DNA of 59,629 nucleotides from contig JBFWRS010000024.1 in the NCBI GenBank assembly GCA_050248795.1, positions 1-59,629 on the forward strand, read 5' to 3'. A program made the translations under genes and the position numbers. Each line of letters starts with the position of its first letter. Within the stretch, counting starts at the first letter, position 1. The DNA is from CAZTDU01 sp050248795 (GTDB lineage: Bacteria > Pseudomonadota > Gammaproteobacteria > Burkholderiales > SG8-39). The notes under the pieces were generated by a model. It saw only the letters and a program-made list of their open reading frames with translations, did no database searches and was not told the DNA's origin. Of this stretch, positions 32,557 through 41,180 are shown piece after piece.

Positions 32557-35412
32557 TTACTGGCAGGCTTCGCACTCGGGATCGTCGATGGCGCAGAACT
32601 TGGGCTCCGCCTCGGCCGGCGCCACGGCAATCCCTCCGGTCGCCGGCACCGCATTCAGCTGTCCGGCTTTCGATGTCGATTTCTCTGCGTGGGTCGCACC
32701 CATGGCACGCAGGTAGTAGGTTGTCTTGAGTCCGCGCAGCCAGGCCAGCTTGTAGGTTTCATCCAGGCGCTTGCCCGACGCACCTGCCATGTAGATGTTG
32801 AGCGACTGCGCCTGGTCGATCCACTTCTGCCGGCGCGCGGCCGCCTCCACCAGCCACTTCGGATCCACTTCGAACGCCGTGGCATACAAGCGCCGCAGTT
32901 CGGCAGGCACACGGTCGATGCTCGCCAGGTTGCCGTCGAAGTACTTCAGGTCGGAGATCATCACCTCGTCCCACAGGCCCGCACGCTTCAGGTCCGCCAC
33001 CAGGTGCTCGTTCACCACGGTGAACTCGCCGGAAAGGTTCGATTTCACGTACAGGTTCTGGTAAGTCGGCTCTATCGAAGCGGAAACGCCGATGATGTTC
33101 GCGATCGTCGCGGTCGGCGCGATCGCGAGGCAGTTCGAGTTGCGCATCCCGTGGGCCTGGATGCGAGCGCGCAGCGCGTCCCAATCCAGCGTCGCCGACC
33201 GGTCCACCTCCACGTACCCGCCTCGCTCCGCCGCAAGCAGGTCGAGCGTGTCCTGGGGCAGGATGCCGCGATCCCAGAGCGAGCCCTTGAACGTCGAATA
33301 GCTGCCGCGCTCCTCGGCCAGCTCGGTGGACGCCCAGTAGGCGCCGTACGCCACCATCTCCATGGAGCGGTCAGCGAACTCCACCGCCTCGGATGAGGCG
33401 TACGGGATGCGAAGCCGGTGCAGGCAGTCCTGGAAGCCCATGATGCCCAGGCCCACCGGACGGTGCCTCAGGTTCGAGTTGCGCGCCTTGTCGACCGCGT
33501 AGTAATTGATGTCGATGACGTTGTCGAGCATGCGCATCGCAATGCGAATCGTGCGCTTCAGTTTGTCGAAATCGAGCCCCTGCCCGGTTAGGTGCGCGAC
33601 CAGGTTCACCGAACCGAGGTTGCAGACCGCGATCTCGTCCTTCGACGTATTCAGCGTGATCTCGGTGCACAGGTTCGAGCTGTGCACCGTCCCCACGTGC
33701 TGCTGCGGACTGCGCAGGTTGCACGGGTCCTTGAAGGTGAACCACGGATGCCCCGTCTCGAAGAGCATCGAAAGCATCTTGCGCCACAGCTGCACCGCGG
33801 GAATGCGACGGTGCAGCGCCAACTCGCCGCGCGCCGCCTTGTCCTCGTATCGCTGGTACGCGGCCTCGAATGCCTTGCCGTGCAGGTCGTGCAGGTCCGG
33901 GCAGTCCGCGGGGGAGAACAAGGTCCACTCCCCGTTCTCCATGACCCGCTTCATGAACAGGTCCGGTATCCAGTTGGCCGTGTTCATGTCATGCGTGCGA
34001 CGGCGATCGTCACCGGTGTTCTTGCGCAGCTCGAGGAACTCCTCGATGTCGAGGTGCCAGGTCTCGAGATACGAGCAGACCGCGCCCTTTCGTTTCCCTC
34101 CCTGGTTCACCGCCACCGCAGTGTCGTTTACGACCTTCAGGAACGGCACCACGCCCTGGGACTTGCCGTTGGTGCCTTTGATATGGGAACCGAGCGCGCG
34201 CACCGGCGTCCAGTCATTGCCCAGTCCACCCGCGTACTTCGCAAGCAGCGCGTTTTCCTTGATCGCCTCGTAGATCCCCTCGAGATCGTCCGATACTGTC
34301 GACAGGTAGCACGACGACAGCTGCGATCGCAGCGTGCCCGCGTTGAACAGCGTCGGCGTCGAGCTCATGAAGTCGAACTTCGACAGCACGTCGTAGAACT
34401 CGATGGCGCGCGCCTCGCGATCCTTCTCGCGAAGGGCAAGTCCCATCGCCACGCGCATGAAAAACGCCTGCGGCAGCTCGATCCTGTGACCCCGCACATG
34501 GAGGAAGTAGCGGTCATAAAGCGTCTGCAGCCCGAGGTAGTCGAACTGCAGGTCGCGCGAGGCACGCAGCGCCTTGCCCAGCCTGGCCAGATCGAACGTC
34601 GCCAGTTCCGGATCTATCAGTTCCGCCTCGATACCTCGACGCACAAAAGAAGCGAAGTAGTCCGCATAGCGCACCTCCATTTCCGCTTGCCCGGTTTCTG
34701 CCCCCAGGACCTCCAGGCGCATCGTGTTCAGCAGCAGTCGCGCGGTGACGTAGCTGTAGTCCGGATCCTTCTCGATCAGCGCGCGGGCAGCGAGGATGGC
34801 TGATTTGCGCACCTCGTCCATCGGCACGCCGTCGTAGAGGTCGCGCAGCACGTTCTCGAGGATGGGCTCGGGGCGGACCTCGACGGACAGATCCGCGCAG
34901 GCCGCTTCAATCTGCCGGCGCAGCAGGCTGACGTCCAGCGGGCGGCGCTCCCCTGCCTCCACAACGTGTATGACCGGCTGACCGGCTGCATCGGCGCGGC
35001 CCGTCTTTTCCTGCGCACGCGCCTTGGCGCGCTCTTCCCGGTACAGGACATAGGCGCGCGCCACGTCGTGCTCGCCCGAGCGCATCAGCGCGAGTTCGAC
35101 CTGGTCCTGGATGTCTTCTATATGGAGGGTGCCGCCCTGCGGCAGGCGGCGCTGGAACGCAGCGGTCGCGGCGTCCGTCAGCCTTGCAACAATATCGCGG
35201 ATGCGCGCCGAGGCTGCCGCCTGACTGCCATTGACCGCCAGAAACGCCTTGGTCATGGCTACTGCGATCTTCGACGGCTCGAATGCCACCACCGCGCCAT
35301 TGCGCCGGATGACCCGGAACTCCTGCAGCGGACTCCCGATCGCAGGACTGGATTCGGCCACATCCGCGCTTGCCACCGGATTCATCGCCGTACCACCCTG
35401 AACGATCTGCAT
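32557..35412 (-). CDS. nrdA: Ribonucleotide reductase class Ia, alpha subunit
   Basis: 951 residues. An N-terminal ATP-cone (about residues 25-115, VIRRNGAVVAFEPSKIAVAM) for allosteric control of activity, then the RNR core with NLCTEITLNT, the PTATIANIIG-like substrate loop and the C-terminal Cys pair (ECEACQ) that is reduced by thioredoxin. A second cone-like segment follows at about 130-210, so the protein may have two ATP-cones. I chose ATG 35412, preceded by GAGAGAGGG, over an ATG 21 nt upstream. Confidence 0.96.
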   Translation of the reverse strand: MQIVQGGTAMNPVASADVAESSPAIGSPLQEFRVIRRNGAVVAFEPSKIAVAMTKAFLAVNGSQAAASARIRDIVARLTDAATAAFQRRLPQGGTLHIEDIQDQVELALMRSGEHDVARAYVLYREERAKARAQEKTGRADAAGQPVIHVVEAGERRPLDVSLLRRQIEAACADLSVEVRPEPILENVLRDLYDGVPMDEVRKSAILAARALIEKDPDYSYVTARLLLNTMRLEVLGAETGQAEMEVRYADYFASFVRRGIEAELIDPELATFDLARLGKALRASRDLQFDYLGLQTLYDRYFLHVRGHRIELPQAFFMRVAMGLALREKDREARAIEFYDVLSKFDFMSSTPTLFNAGTLRSQLSSCYLSTVSDDLEGIYEAIKENALLAKYAGGLGNDWTPVRALGSHIKGTNGKSQGVVPFLKVVNDTAVAVNQGGKRKGAVCSYLETWHLDIEEFLELRKNTGDDRRRTHDMNTANWIPDLFMKRVMENGEWTLFSPADCPDLHDLHGKAFEAAYQRYEDKAARGELALHRRIPAVQLWRKMLSMLFETGHPWFTFKDPCNLRSPQQHVGTVHSSNLCTEITLNTSKDEIAVCNLGSVNLVAHLTGQGLDFDKLKRTIRIAMRMLDNVIDINYYAVDKARNSNLRHRPVGLGIMGFQDCLHRLRIPYASSEAVEFADRSMEMVAYGAYWASTELAEERGSYSTFKGSLWDRGILPQDTLDLLAAERGGYVEVDRSATLDWDALRARIQAHGMRNSNCLAIAPTATIANIIGVSASIEPTYQNLYVKSNLSGEFTVVNEHLVADLKRAGLWDEVMISDLKYFDGNLASIDRVPAELRRLYATAFEVDPKWLVEAAARRQKWIDQAQSLNIYMAGASGKRLDETYKLAWLRGLKTTYYLRAMGATHAEKSTSKAGQLNAVPATGGIAVAPAEAEPKFCAIDDPECEACQ

Positions 35413-35464
35413 GCCCTCTCTCCCATTCCGCATCGTTGCAGCTTCGTGACAAGCTCTTCCGAAA

Positions 35465-35480
35465 CCACAATATCTAGTGC
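35465..35480 (-). promoter_or_regulatory. NrdR box, proximal
   Basis: CCACAATATCTAGTGC matches the NrdR consensus acaCwAtATaTwGtgt at 13 of 16 positions. It is 53 nt upstream of the nrdA ATG. NrdR represses nrd operons when dATP is high. Confidence 0.8.
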
Positions 35481-35495
35481 TTACTTCTTAATTTA

Positions 35496-35511
35496 AAACT
35501 AGTTCTAGTGC
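35496..35511 (-). promoter_or_regulatory. NrdR box, distal
   Basis: AAACTAGTTCTAGTGC, a weaker match, is exactly 31 bp (three helical turns) from the proximal box. Tandem boxes at this spacing are the known NrdR arrangement. Confidence 0.72.
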
Positions 35512-35595
35512 ACGGACTTTACCACGCACAATTGAAATTGCAAGCGCGCCGACACATGCGCCGGCACTCGCCGCGCATTGCGCACCGCAACGAAC

Positions 35596-36138
35596 TCAGT
35601 ACGGGAGCAGCAGCGAGTGGAAGAACGCCCAGTCGAACGCCGGACCGGGATCGGTCTTGCGCCCTGGAGCGATGTCGCTGTGCGCGGCACAGGCGGTGAT
35701 GGGCAGCGCGCGCGTCAGCGCCGTCGCCATCGCCGCGAGCGAGGCATACTGTGCGGCGTCGTAAGGCACCTCGTCGGCACCCTCCAGTTCGACGCCCACG
35801 GAAAAATCGTTGCAGCGCGCCCGTCCACGCCAGCTGGACGCGCCCGCGTGCCACGCCCGATGCGTCACCGGAACGAATTGTGCAAGCGTCCCGTCTCGCC
35901 GGACGAGGAAGTGGGCCGAGACGCGCAACTGCGCGTACTCGGCCAGTTCCGGGCGCGCCTCGCGGTCGAGGCTGTTGGTGAACAGACGTTCGATGCCGTC
36001 CCCGTCGAACGTTCCCGGCGGCATGCTGATGCCGTGCAACACCAGGAGCGAGACACGGGCGAGGGGTGGTCGCTCGTCGCAGTTCGGCGAAGGCACGTAG
36101 CGCACGCCGCGCAGCCTGCCGTCGGCGCCAAGCTCCAT
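35596..36138 (-). CDS. ampD: 1,6-anhydro-N-acetylmuramyl-L-alanine amidase
   Basis: 180 residues, usual AmpD length. Zinc ligand His35 (LLVLHGIS), catalytic segment WHAGASSW and the C-terminal HSDIAPGRKTDPG with the second His and the Asp. Cytosolic enzyme of peptidoglycan recycling that removes the peptide from anhydro-muropeptides. Lies 7 nt after pilR. I chose ATG 36138; longer reading frames run into pilR. Confidence 0.95.
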   Translation of the reverse strand: MELGADGRLRGVRYVPSPNCDERPPLARVSLLVLHGISMPPGTFDGDGIERLFTNSLDREARPELAEYAQLRVSAHFLVRRDGTLAQFVPVTHRAWHAGASSWRGRARCNDFSVGVELEGADEVPYDAAQYASLAAMATALTRALPITACAAHSDIAPGRKTDPGPAFDWAFFHSLLLPY

Positions 36139-36145
36139 GCCGGCC

Positions 36146-37531
36146 TCAGCCCGGCCCGCCGGCGGCCGGATCGCGCCCGTCCTTGATGCCAAGGCGCTGC
36201 ATGCGGTAGCGCAGCGTGCGAAAACTCACGCCAAGCAACCTGGCAGCGGCGGTACGGTTGAACCCCGTCTTGCCCAGGGCTTCCAGGATGGCTTCGCGCT
36301 CGACGCGCTCGAGGTATTCCGGCAGCGGGCCGCGCGGCGCCTCGTCGGCAGGCAGCGCTGTCGCCGAAGGTGCGCCCCCGCCCAGTTGCAGGTCTTCCAC
36401 GAGTATCTCCTCAGCCGGGGAAAGCGCGACGGCGCGCTCCAGAATGTTCTCCAGCTCCCGCACGTTGCCGGGAAAATCGTAGCGCTCCAACGCCTGCAGC
36501 GCGCCCTCCGAAAGCCGCTTCGGCGCCACGCCGTTCTGTGCCACCAGCCTCTGCAGCACGCTCGCCGCGATGGTCGGTATGTCCTCGCGGCATTCCCTCA
36601 GCGGCGGCATGCGCAACTCGATGACATTCAGCCGGTAGAACAGATCCTGGCGGAATCGCCCCTCCTCGACGCAGGCCGCCAGGTTCTGGTGCGTCGCGCT
36701 CAGGATCCTCACATCGACCGCGTCCTCTTGGGTGGCGCCTATCTTGCGCACGCGCTTTTCCTGGATCGCACGCAGCAGCTTTACCTGCATGGGCACGGGA
36801 AGCTCGGCGACTTCATCCAGGAACAGCGTGCCGCCGCTTGCGGCCTGGAAGAAGCCCTCACGGTCGTGCGTCGCGCCGGTGAACGCGCCCTTGCGGTGGC
36901 CGAAGAACTCGCTCTCCATCAGGTTCTCCGGAATGGCGCCGCAGTTGACCGGCACAAAAGGTCCCGCATGGCGAGCGCCGTTGTCGTGAATCAGGCGGGC
37001 GGCGAGTTCCTTCCCGCTTCCCGACTCCCCCGAGATGTACACCGGAGCCTGCGTACGGGCCAGCCGCACGATGAGATCGCGCACCTGGCGCATCGCCGGC
37101 CCAACGCCGATCAGCCGGTGATTGCGCGCCGGCACCTCCGCCCTGTCGGGCAGGGAAAGCGCCGACTTCACCAGCGAGCGCACCTGCTCGAGCCCCACCG
37201 GCTTCGAGACATAGTCGAATGCGCCGGCCTTGAGCGCGGCGACCGCGTTGTCCGCGCTGCCGTAGGCCGTGATCACCGCGATCGGCGGGTCGCCGCCGAG
37301 GGTGCCGACGTAACGCACGAGCTCTAGCCCCTCGCCGTCGGGCAGCCGCATGTCGGTGAGGCAGAGATCGAACCCCCCGGCACCGAGGTGCCGCCTGGCC
37401 TCGCCGACGGAGCCGACCGAAACCACCTCCACGCCCATCTTCACGAGCGTGAGCTCGAGCAGTTCGCGGATGTCCGGCTCGTCATCGACGACAAGCACCC
37501 TGCCTTCGCCACGCCGTTCGCTGTGCTTCAT
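36146..37531 (-). CDS. pilR: Sigma-54-dependent response regulator, PilR-like
   Basis: 461 residues. Receiver domain with phospho-acceptor Asp60 (LCLTDMRLPD) and conserved Lys (YVSKPV); AAA+ domain with Walker A GESGSGKE, the sigma-54 contact loop GAFTGA and GTLFLDEV; C-terminal Fis-type helix-turn-helix (about 420-455, NRTAAARLLGVSFRTLRYRM). It activates sigma-54 promoters, in homologues pilin genes. The pilS gene precedes it with a 4-nt overlap. Type IV pilin genes are not in view, so the target is inferred from family. Confidence 0.88.
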   Translation of the reverse strand: MKHSERRGEGRVLVVDDEPDIRELLELTLVKMGVEVVSVGSVGEARRHLGAGGFDLCLTDMRLPDGEGLELVRYVGTLGGDPPIAVITAYGSADNAVAALKAGAFDYVSKPVGLEQVRSLVKSALSLPDRAEVPARNHRLIGVGPAMRQVRDLIVRLARTQAPVYISGESGSGKELAARLIHDNGARHAGPFVPVNCGAIPENLMESEFFGHRKGAFTGATHDREGFFQAASGGTLFLDEVAELPVPMQVKLLRAIQEKRVRKIGATQEDAVDVRILSATHQNLAACVEEGRFRQDLFYRLNVIELRMPPLRECREDIPTIAASVLQRLVAQNGVAPKRLSEGALQALERYDFPGNVRELENILERAVALSPAEEILVEDLQLGGGAPSATALPADEAPRGPLPEYLERVEREAILEALGKTGFNRTAAARLLGVSFRTLRYRMQRLGIKDGRDPAAGGPG

Positions 37532-39129
37532 CCGGCTGGCGCCTCCCTGCAGAGAATCCTGAAATGTGCCCCAGGCATGTCGTCCACGTACTCAAGTACC
37601 GCGCGATTGGCGCTGCACAGCTCCCGGGCCAGGTACAGGCCCAGCCCCGTACCCTTGCTATCGGTGGTGAAGAACGGCTCGAACAGCTGACCCTGATGCG
37701 CCTCGTCGACACCTGGACCGTCGTCGATCACGTTGAATTCTACTTGATGGCCCAACACCCGCATGCCCACCCGCACGCTGCGGGCCTCCTTCCGGCAGTG
37801 GCGCACGGCGTTTCGCAGCAGGTTCCACATCACCTGGCGCAGGTGCTCGCGATCGAACTCGACGGCAGCATCCCTGCCCACCTCGACGGCGAAGAGCTCG
37901 GGGCGCACCGACTCGTTGATCGCGAAGTCCTCGATGAATTCCAGCAGCCACGGCGTCACCTGGATGCGCTCGCTCGCGGCGCGGTCGCGCCGGTTCAACT
38001 GCAGCACATCGGCGACCAGGCGCTCCATCCGCCGCGCGTTGTCGTGAATGATGCGATACAGGCGTGCGCGGCCACCCTCCGCGGCCTCCTCCGCGAGCAG
38101 TTCGGTGGCATGGCTGATCGCCGAGAGGGGATTGCGGATCTCGTGCGCGATGCTGGCAGTGAGACGGCCCAGTGCCGCGAGCTTCAGCTGCTGGGCCTGC
38201 TCCCGCGTGCGGGTCACGTCCTCCATGAAGATCAGCGCGAAGTCCTCGTCGATGCCCGTGTCCAGCATGCGCAGGCGAACGTCGCGGCCGTGCAGGTCCA
38301 GGTCCAGCGTCGCCCCTCCCGCATGTTCGCCCTCGGCGCGCCAGGCGCGCCAGCGTTCCCCGAATGCCGGCAGCAGGGCGGCGAGGTCTGCCCCGCGCAG
38401 ATGCTCCTCGGCGATCATCTGTTGTGCGCGCGGATTGTGCTGCACCACCCGGCCCGAATGATCCAGCACGATCACGCCGTCGTGCATGTCCTCGATGACA
38501 AGCTGGTTTACCCGCATCTGGTTGGCAAGCTCGCGACCGCGCTGGCGCGCGAGCTCTTCGTTCGCCCGTACCCGCTGCGCCATCACGCCCGTGATTCCCG
38601 ACGTAGCGAAGAAGCCGATCGACATCAGCCCGGGCTGGACGAAGTTCGCGGTCGGAAAGTCGTAGACGAGCACCCAGAACGACTGTTCGATCAGTAGCGC
38701 GATGCTCGCCACCGCCGCGTAGAGGATGGTAAGCCGCCAGGGCGCGACGAGCGCCGCGGCGGTAAGCGAGACGAAGAGCATCACGCCGAGGCCGCTCCTC
38801 ATGCCTCCGCTGGCATACATCAGCAAGGTGATTGCCAGAACGTCGATGCATACCTGCAGCGTCAACTGGAGGTTGAACAGGTCGCGGAGGTTCTTCAGCA
38901 CCACGTGCAGCACTACCCCGAACAGCAGGTAGGCCACCGCGACCAGGCGGAACAGCCTGAGGTGGTGGGCGCCGAGATTGAGCTCGCCCTCGTAGTACAG
39001 GCTGCTGCCGAGAAACAGCGCCGCTACCGCGATGCGGTAGTAGCTGAAGTACCGCAGCGATATCCAGAACGACTCGAGCGTCGCCGCCTTGCGGGTGAAG
39101 AGCGGCGAGTATCCCGCCTCGCCGATCAA
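37528..39129 (-). CDS. pilS: Membrane sensor histidine kinase, PilS-like
   Basis: 533 residues. About six N-terminal membrane helices (25-190), a PAS domain (about 205-310), a HisKA domain with phospho-His329 (ASIAHEIRNPLSA) and an HATPase domain with the N box (LLRNAVRH), DDGPGV and GTGLGLYLAR. The topology is that of PilS. Start is TTG 39127-39129: GGGGAGG lies 5 nt before it and TTGA overlaps the stop of the upstream PP0621-like gene. Partner of the adjacent regulator. Confidence 0.88.
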   Translation of the reverse strand: MIGEAGYSPLFTRKAATLESFWISLRYFSYYRIAVAALFLGSSLYYEGELNLGAHHLRLFRLVAVAYLLFGVVLHVVLKNLRDLFNLQLTLQVCIDVLAITLLMYASGGMRSGLGVMLFVSLTAAALVAPWRLTILYAAVASIALLIEQSFWVLVYDFPTANFVQPGLMSIGFFATSGITGVMAQRVRANEELARQRGRELANQMRVNQLVIEDMHDGVIVLDHSGRVVQHNPRAQQMIAEEHLRGADLAALLPAFGERWRAWRAEGEHAGGATLDLDLHGRDVRLRMLDTGIDEDFALIFMEDVTRTREQAQQLKLAALGRLTASIAHEIRNPLSAISHATELLAEEAAEGGRARLYRIIHDNARRMERLVADVLQLNRRDRAASERIQVTPWLLEFIEDFAINESVRPELFAVEVGRDAAVEFDREHLRQVMWNLLRNAVRHCRKEARSVRVGMRVLGHQVEFNVIDDGPGVDEAHQGQLFEPFFTTDSKGTGLGLYLARELCSANRAVLEYVDDMPGAHFRILCREAPAG

Positions 39130-39359
39130 CGATCCTCCCCGGGCCCCAGGCGGGCATGCTCCTCGCTGCAATACTCGAGTCCATCGGCAGTGCGCGACTC
39201 GGCCGCAGGCAGGTAAACACCACAGTGCGCGCAGCGTACCAGCGCACCTATGTGGCCCGGCTTGGCCGTCCGCTCGCGGTCGGCCGACCGCGCGATCGCT
39301 CGCCGGATCGCCCAGACGGCGATCACGACAAGAACGACGAGTATGACTATGCGGCCCAT
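39126..39359 (-). CDS. PP0621-family small membrane protein
   Basis: 77 residues: an N-terminal transmembrane helix (4-18) and a cytosolic part with CAHC and a later Cys (YCSEEH), a possible zinc knuckle. It fits the PP0621-type family often found directly before pilS in beta- and gammaproteobacteria. Function unknown. First gene of the PP0621-pilS-pilR-ampD run. Confidence 0.8.
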   Translation of the reverse strand: MGRIVILVVLVVIAVWAIRRAIARSADRERTAKPGHIGALVRCAHCGVYLPAAESRTADGLEYCSEEHARLGPGEDR

Positions 39360-39408
39360 GGCCGGATTATCCGATGCCGGACCCGCATCCTGGTTGGCGG
39401 GGGAAAAT

Positions 39409-39485
39409 TGGTCGGGGTGAGAGGATTTGAACCTCCGACACCTGCGTCCCGAACGCAGTACTCTACCAGGCTGAGCTACACCCCG
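39409..39485 (-). tRNA. proK: tRNA-Pro, anticodon CGG
   Basis: 77 nt. The gene strand starts CGGGGTGTAGC and ends GGTTCAAATCC...CCCCGACCA with an encoded CCA. Anticodon stem CTGCG/CGCAG with loop TTCGGGA reads codon CCG. Acceptor stem CGGGGTG/CACCCCG pairs fully. The 5' C and 3' pairing are the normal proline features. Confidence 0.96.
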
Positions 39486-39510
39486 AAGCGCGGGCGCAGG
39501 ATCGCGCTTG

Positions 39511-40479
39511 CTAGCGGTCCCGCGTTACCGAAAAGGACGCCAATTCTAGCAAACATTGTCGCGCCGCCGAATCCGGCAGCGCAGCCAGGGCATCCTGCGC
39601 AACGCGCGATTCACGCGCCGCCGCCTGCCTCGCATAATCGAGCGCACCGGTGGCGCGCACCGCATCGATCACCGCCGGAAAATCGTCGCGGCCGCCGTCG
39701 ATGATCGCGCGGCGGACGGCGGCGGACTGCGTCGCGGTGCCCGCACGCATTGCCCGGATGAGCGGCAGCGTCGGCTTGCCCTCGGCAAGATCGTCGCCAA
39801 GGCACTTGCCGATCGTCGCGGCATCGCCCGAATAGTCCAGTACGTCGTCGACCAGCTGGAACGCGGTTCCCAGGTGCATGCCATAGTCCGCCAGCGCCGC
39901 CTCCCGCGCGGCCGATGCGCCGCCCAGCACCGCGCCCAGCCGCGCGGACGCCTCGAAGAGCTTTGCGGTCTTGCGGCGGATCACGTCCAGATACCGGTCC
40001 TCGTCGACATCGGGGTCGTGGCAGTTCATCAACTGCAGCACCTCGCCTTCGGCGATCGTATTGGTAGCGTCCGCCAGCACCTGCATCACGCGCATGCTGC
40101 CGACCCCGACCATCATCTGGAAAGCGCGCGAATAGAGGAAATCCCCCACCAGAACCGCCGCGGCATTGCCGAACGCCGCGTTGGCGGTCTGGCGGCCGCG
40201 CCGCATCGGCGAATCGTCGACGACGTCGTCATGCAGCAGTGTGGCCGTATGGATGAACTCCACCACCGCGGCAAGCTCCAGCCGGGCCTCCCCCCGGTAG
40301 TCGCAGGCCGCGGAGGCGAGCAGGACCAGCGCCGGGCGCAGCCGCTTGCCCCCCCCGGCGACGATGTATTCCGCCACCCGGGCCACCATCGGAACTTCCG
40401 AGGCGAGTCTCGCGCGGATCAGGGCGTCTACGCGCTGCATGTCGCCAGCGATCGGGCTGAGGATGGACACGGTGGTCAT
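39511..40479 (-). CDS. ispB: Octaprenyl/polyprenyl diphosphate synthase
   Basis: 322 residues of the trans-isoprenyl synthase family. First Asp-rich motif LLHDDVVDDSPMRRG and second LVDDVLDYSG, with GGGKRLRP near residue 45. It makes the long side chain of ubiquinone. Divergent from rplU, as is common; the rplU promoter lies inside the start of this gene. Confidence 0.95.
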   Translation of the reverse strand: MTTVSILSPIAGDMQRVDALIRARLASEVPMVARVAEYIVAGGGKRLRPALVLLASAACDYRGEARLELAAVVEFIHTATLLHDDVVDDSPMRRGRQTANAAFGNAAAVLVGDFLYSRAFQMMVGVGSMRVMQVLADATNTIAEGEVLQLMNCHDPDVDEDRYLDVIRRKTAKLFEASARLGAVLGGASAAREAALADYGMHLGTAFQLVDDVLDYSGDAATIGKCLGDDLAEGKPTLPLIRAMRAGTATQSAAVRRAIIDGGRDDFPAVIDAVRATGALDYARQAAARESRVAQDALAALPDSAARQCLLELASFSVTRDR

Positions 40480-40493
40480 AAATCTCTTATAAT
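40464..40493 (+). promoter_or_regulatory. rplU-rpmA promoter
   Basis: TGGACA (40464-40469), 18 bp, TATAAT (40488-40493). The start is near 40500, giving a leader of about 26 nt to the rplU ATG. Overlaps the 5' end of ispB, so the two genes may influence each other. Confidence 0.7.
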
Positions 40494-40525
40494 TCCAAGT
40501 CTTTGCAGATGCAATGGGTTATCTC

Positions 40526-40840
40526 ATGTACGCAGTGATCAAGACCGGCGGCAAGCAGTATCGCGTCAAGCCGGGCGAACAACTCAAGGTTGAACTTATT
40601 ACGGCCGAAGTCGGCGCCGCCGTTTCATTCGACGAGGTCCTCATGCTCGGCGAAGGCGACACTTCTACCGTAGGCGCGCCGCTGGTCGCGGGCGCAAAGG
40701 TCAAGGCCACGGTCGTATCGCATGGCCGCGGCGACAAGGTGCGCATCTTCAAGATGCGTCGGCGCAAGCATTTCCAGAAGTCGCAGGGACATCGGCAGGG
40801 TTATACCGAGGTCCGCATCGACGACATCGTTTCAGGCTGA
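40526..40840 (+). CDS. rplU: 50S ribosomal protein L21
   Basis: 104 residues, standard length. MYAVIKTGGKQYRV start and RRRKHFQKSQGHRQGYTEV C-terminal block are characteristic. ATG 40526 chosen over an in-frame ATG 12 nt upstream because the L21 homology starts here. Confidence 0.98.
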   Translation: MYAVIKTGGKQYRVKPGEQLKVELITAEVGAAVSFDEVLMLGEGDTSTVGAPLVAGAKVKATVVSHGRGDKVRIFKMRRRKHFQKSQGHRQGYTEVRIDDIVSG

Positions 40841-40855
40841 CGGGAGGCCGGCAAG

Positions 40856-41113
40856 ATGGCACAGAAAAAAGGTGGCGGCAGCACGCGCAACGGCCGCGAT
40901 TCCAATTCCAAGCGCCTTGGCGTGAAGGTGTACGGCGGCCAGCGCGTGAACGCAGGCCAGATCCTGGTCAGGCAGCGCGGCACGGTGGTTCATGCGGGCA
41001 CGAATGTCGGCATGGGCCGCGACCACACGCTCTTCGCGCGCAAGCCCGGGCAGGTGGTGTATGCGGTAAAGGGCGCGGACAGCAACAAGATTGTGAGCGT
41101 GGTGCCGGCGTAA
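40856..41113 (+). CDS. rpmA: 50S ribosomal protein L27
   Basis: 85 residues, complete. N-terminus MAQKKGGGSTRNGRDSNSKR and VKVYGGQRVNAGQILVRQRG are diagnostic. Follows rplU by 15 nt and ends before an intrinsic terminator. Confidence 0.98.
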   Translation: MAQKKGGGSTRNGRDSNSKRLGVKVYGGQRVNAGQILVRQRGTVVHAGTNVGMGRDHTLFARKPGQVVYAVKGADSNKIVSVVPA

Positions 41114-41131
41114 GCCAACTCCCGCGCCGCG

Positions 41132-41162
41132 AAAGCCCTATCGCGCGCGATAGGGCTTTTTT
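41132..41162 (+). terminator. Rho-independent terminator after rpmA
   Basis: 12-bp stem AAAGCCCTATCG/CGATAGGGCTTT with a CGCG loop, followed by T residues to 41162. Strongest terminator in the window. obgE begins 19 nt further on, so obgE needs read-through or its own promoter. Confidence 0.93.
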
Positions 41163-41180
41163 GTTTCTGGAGCAAAGTCC

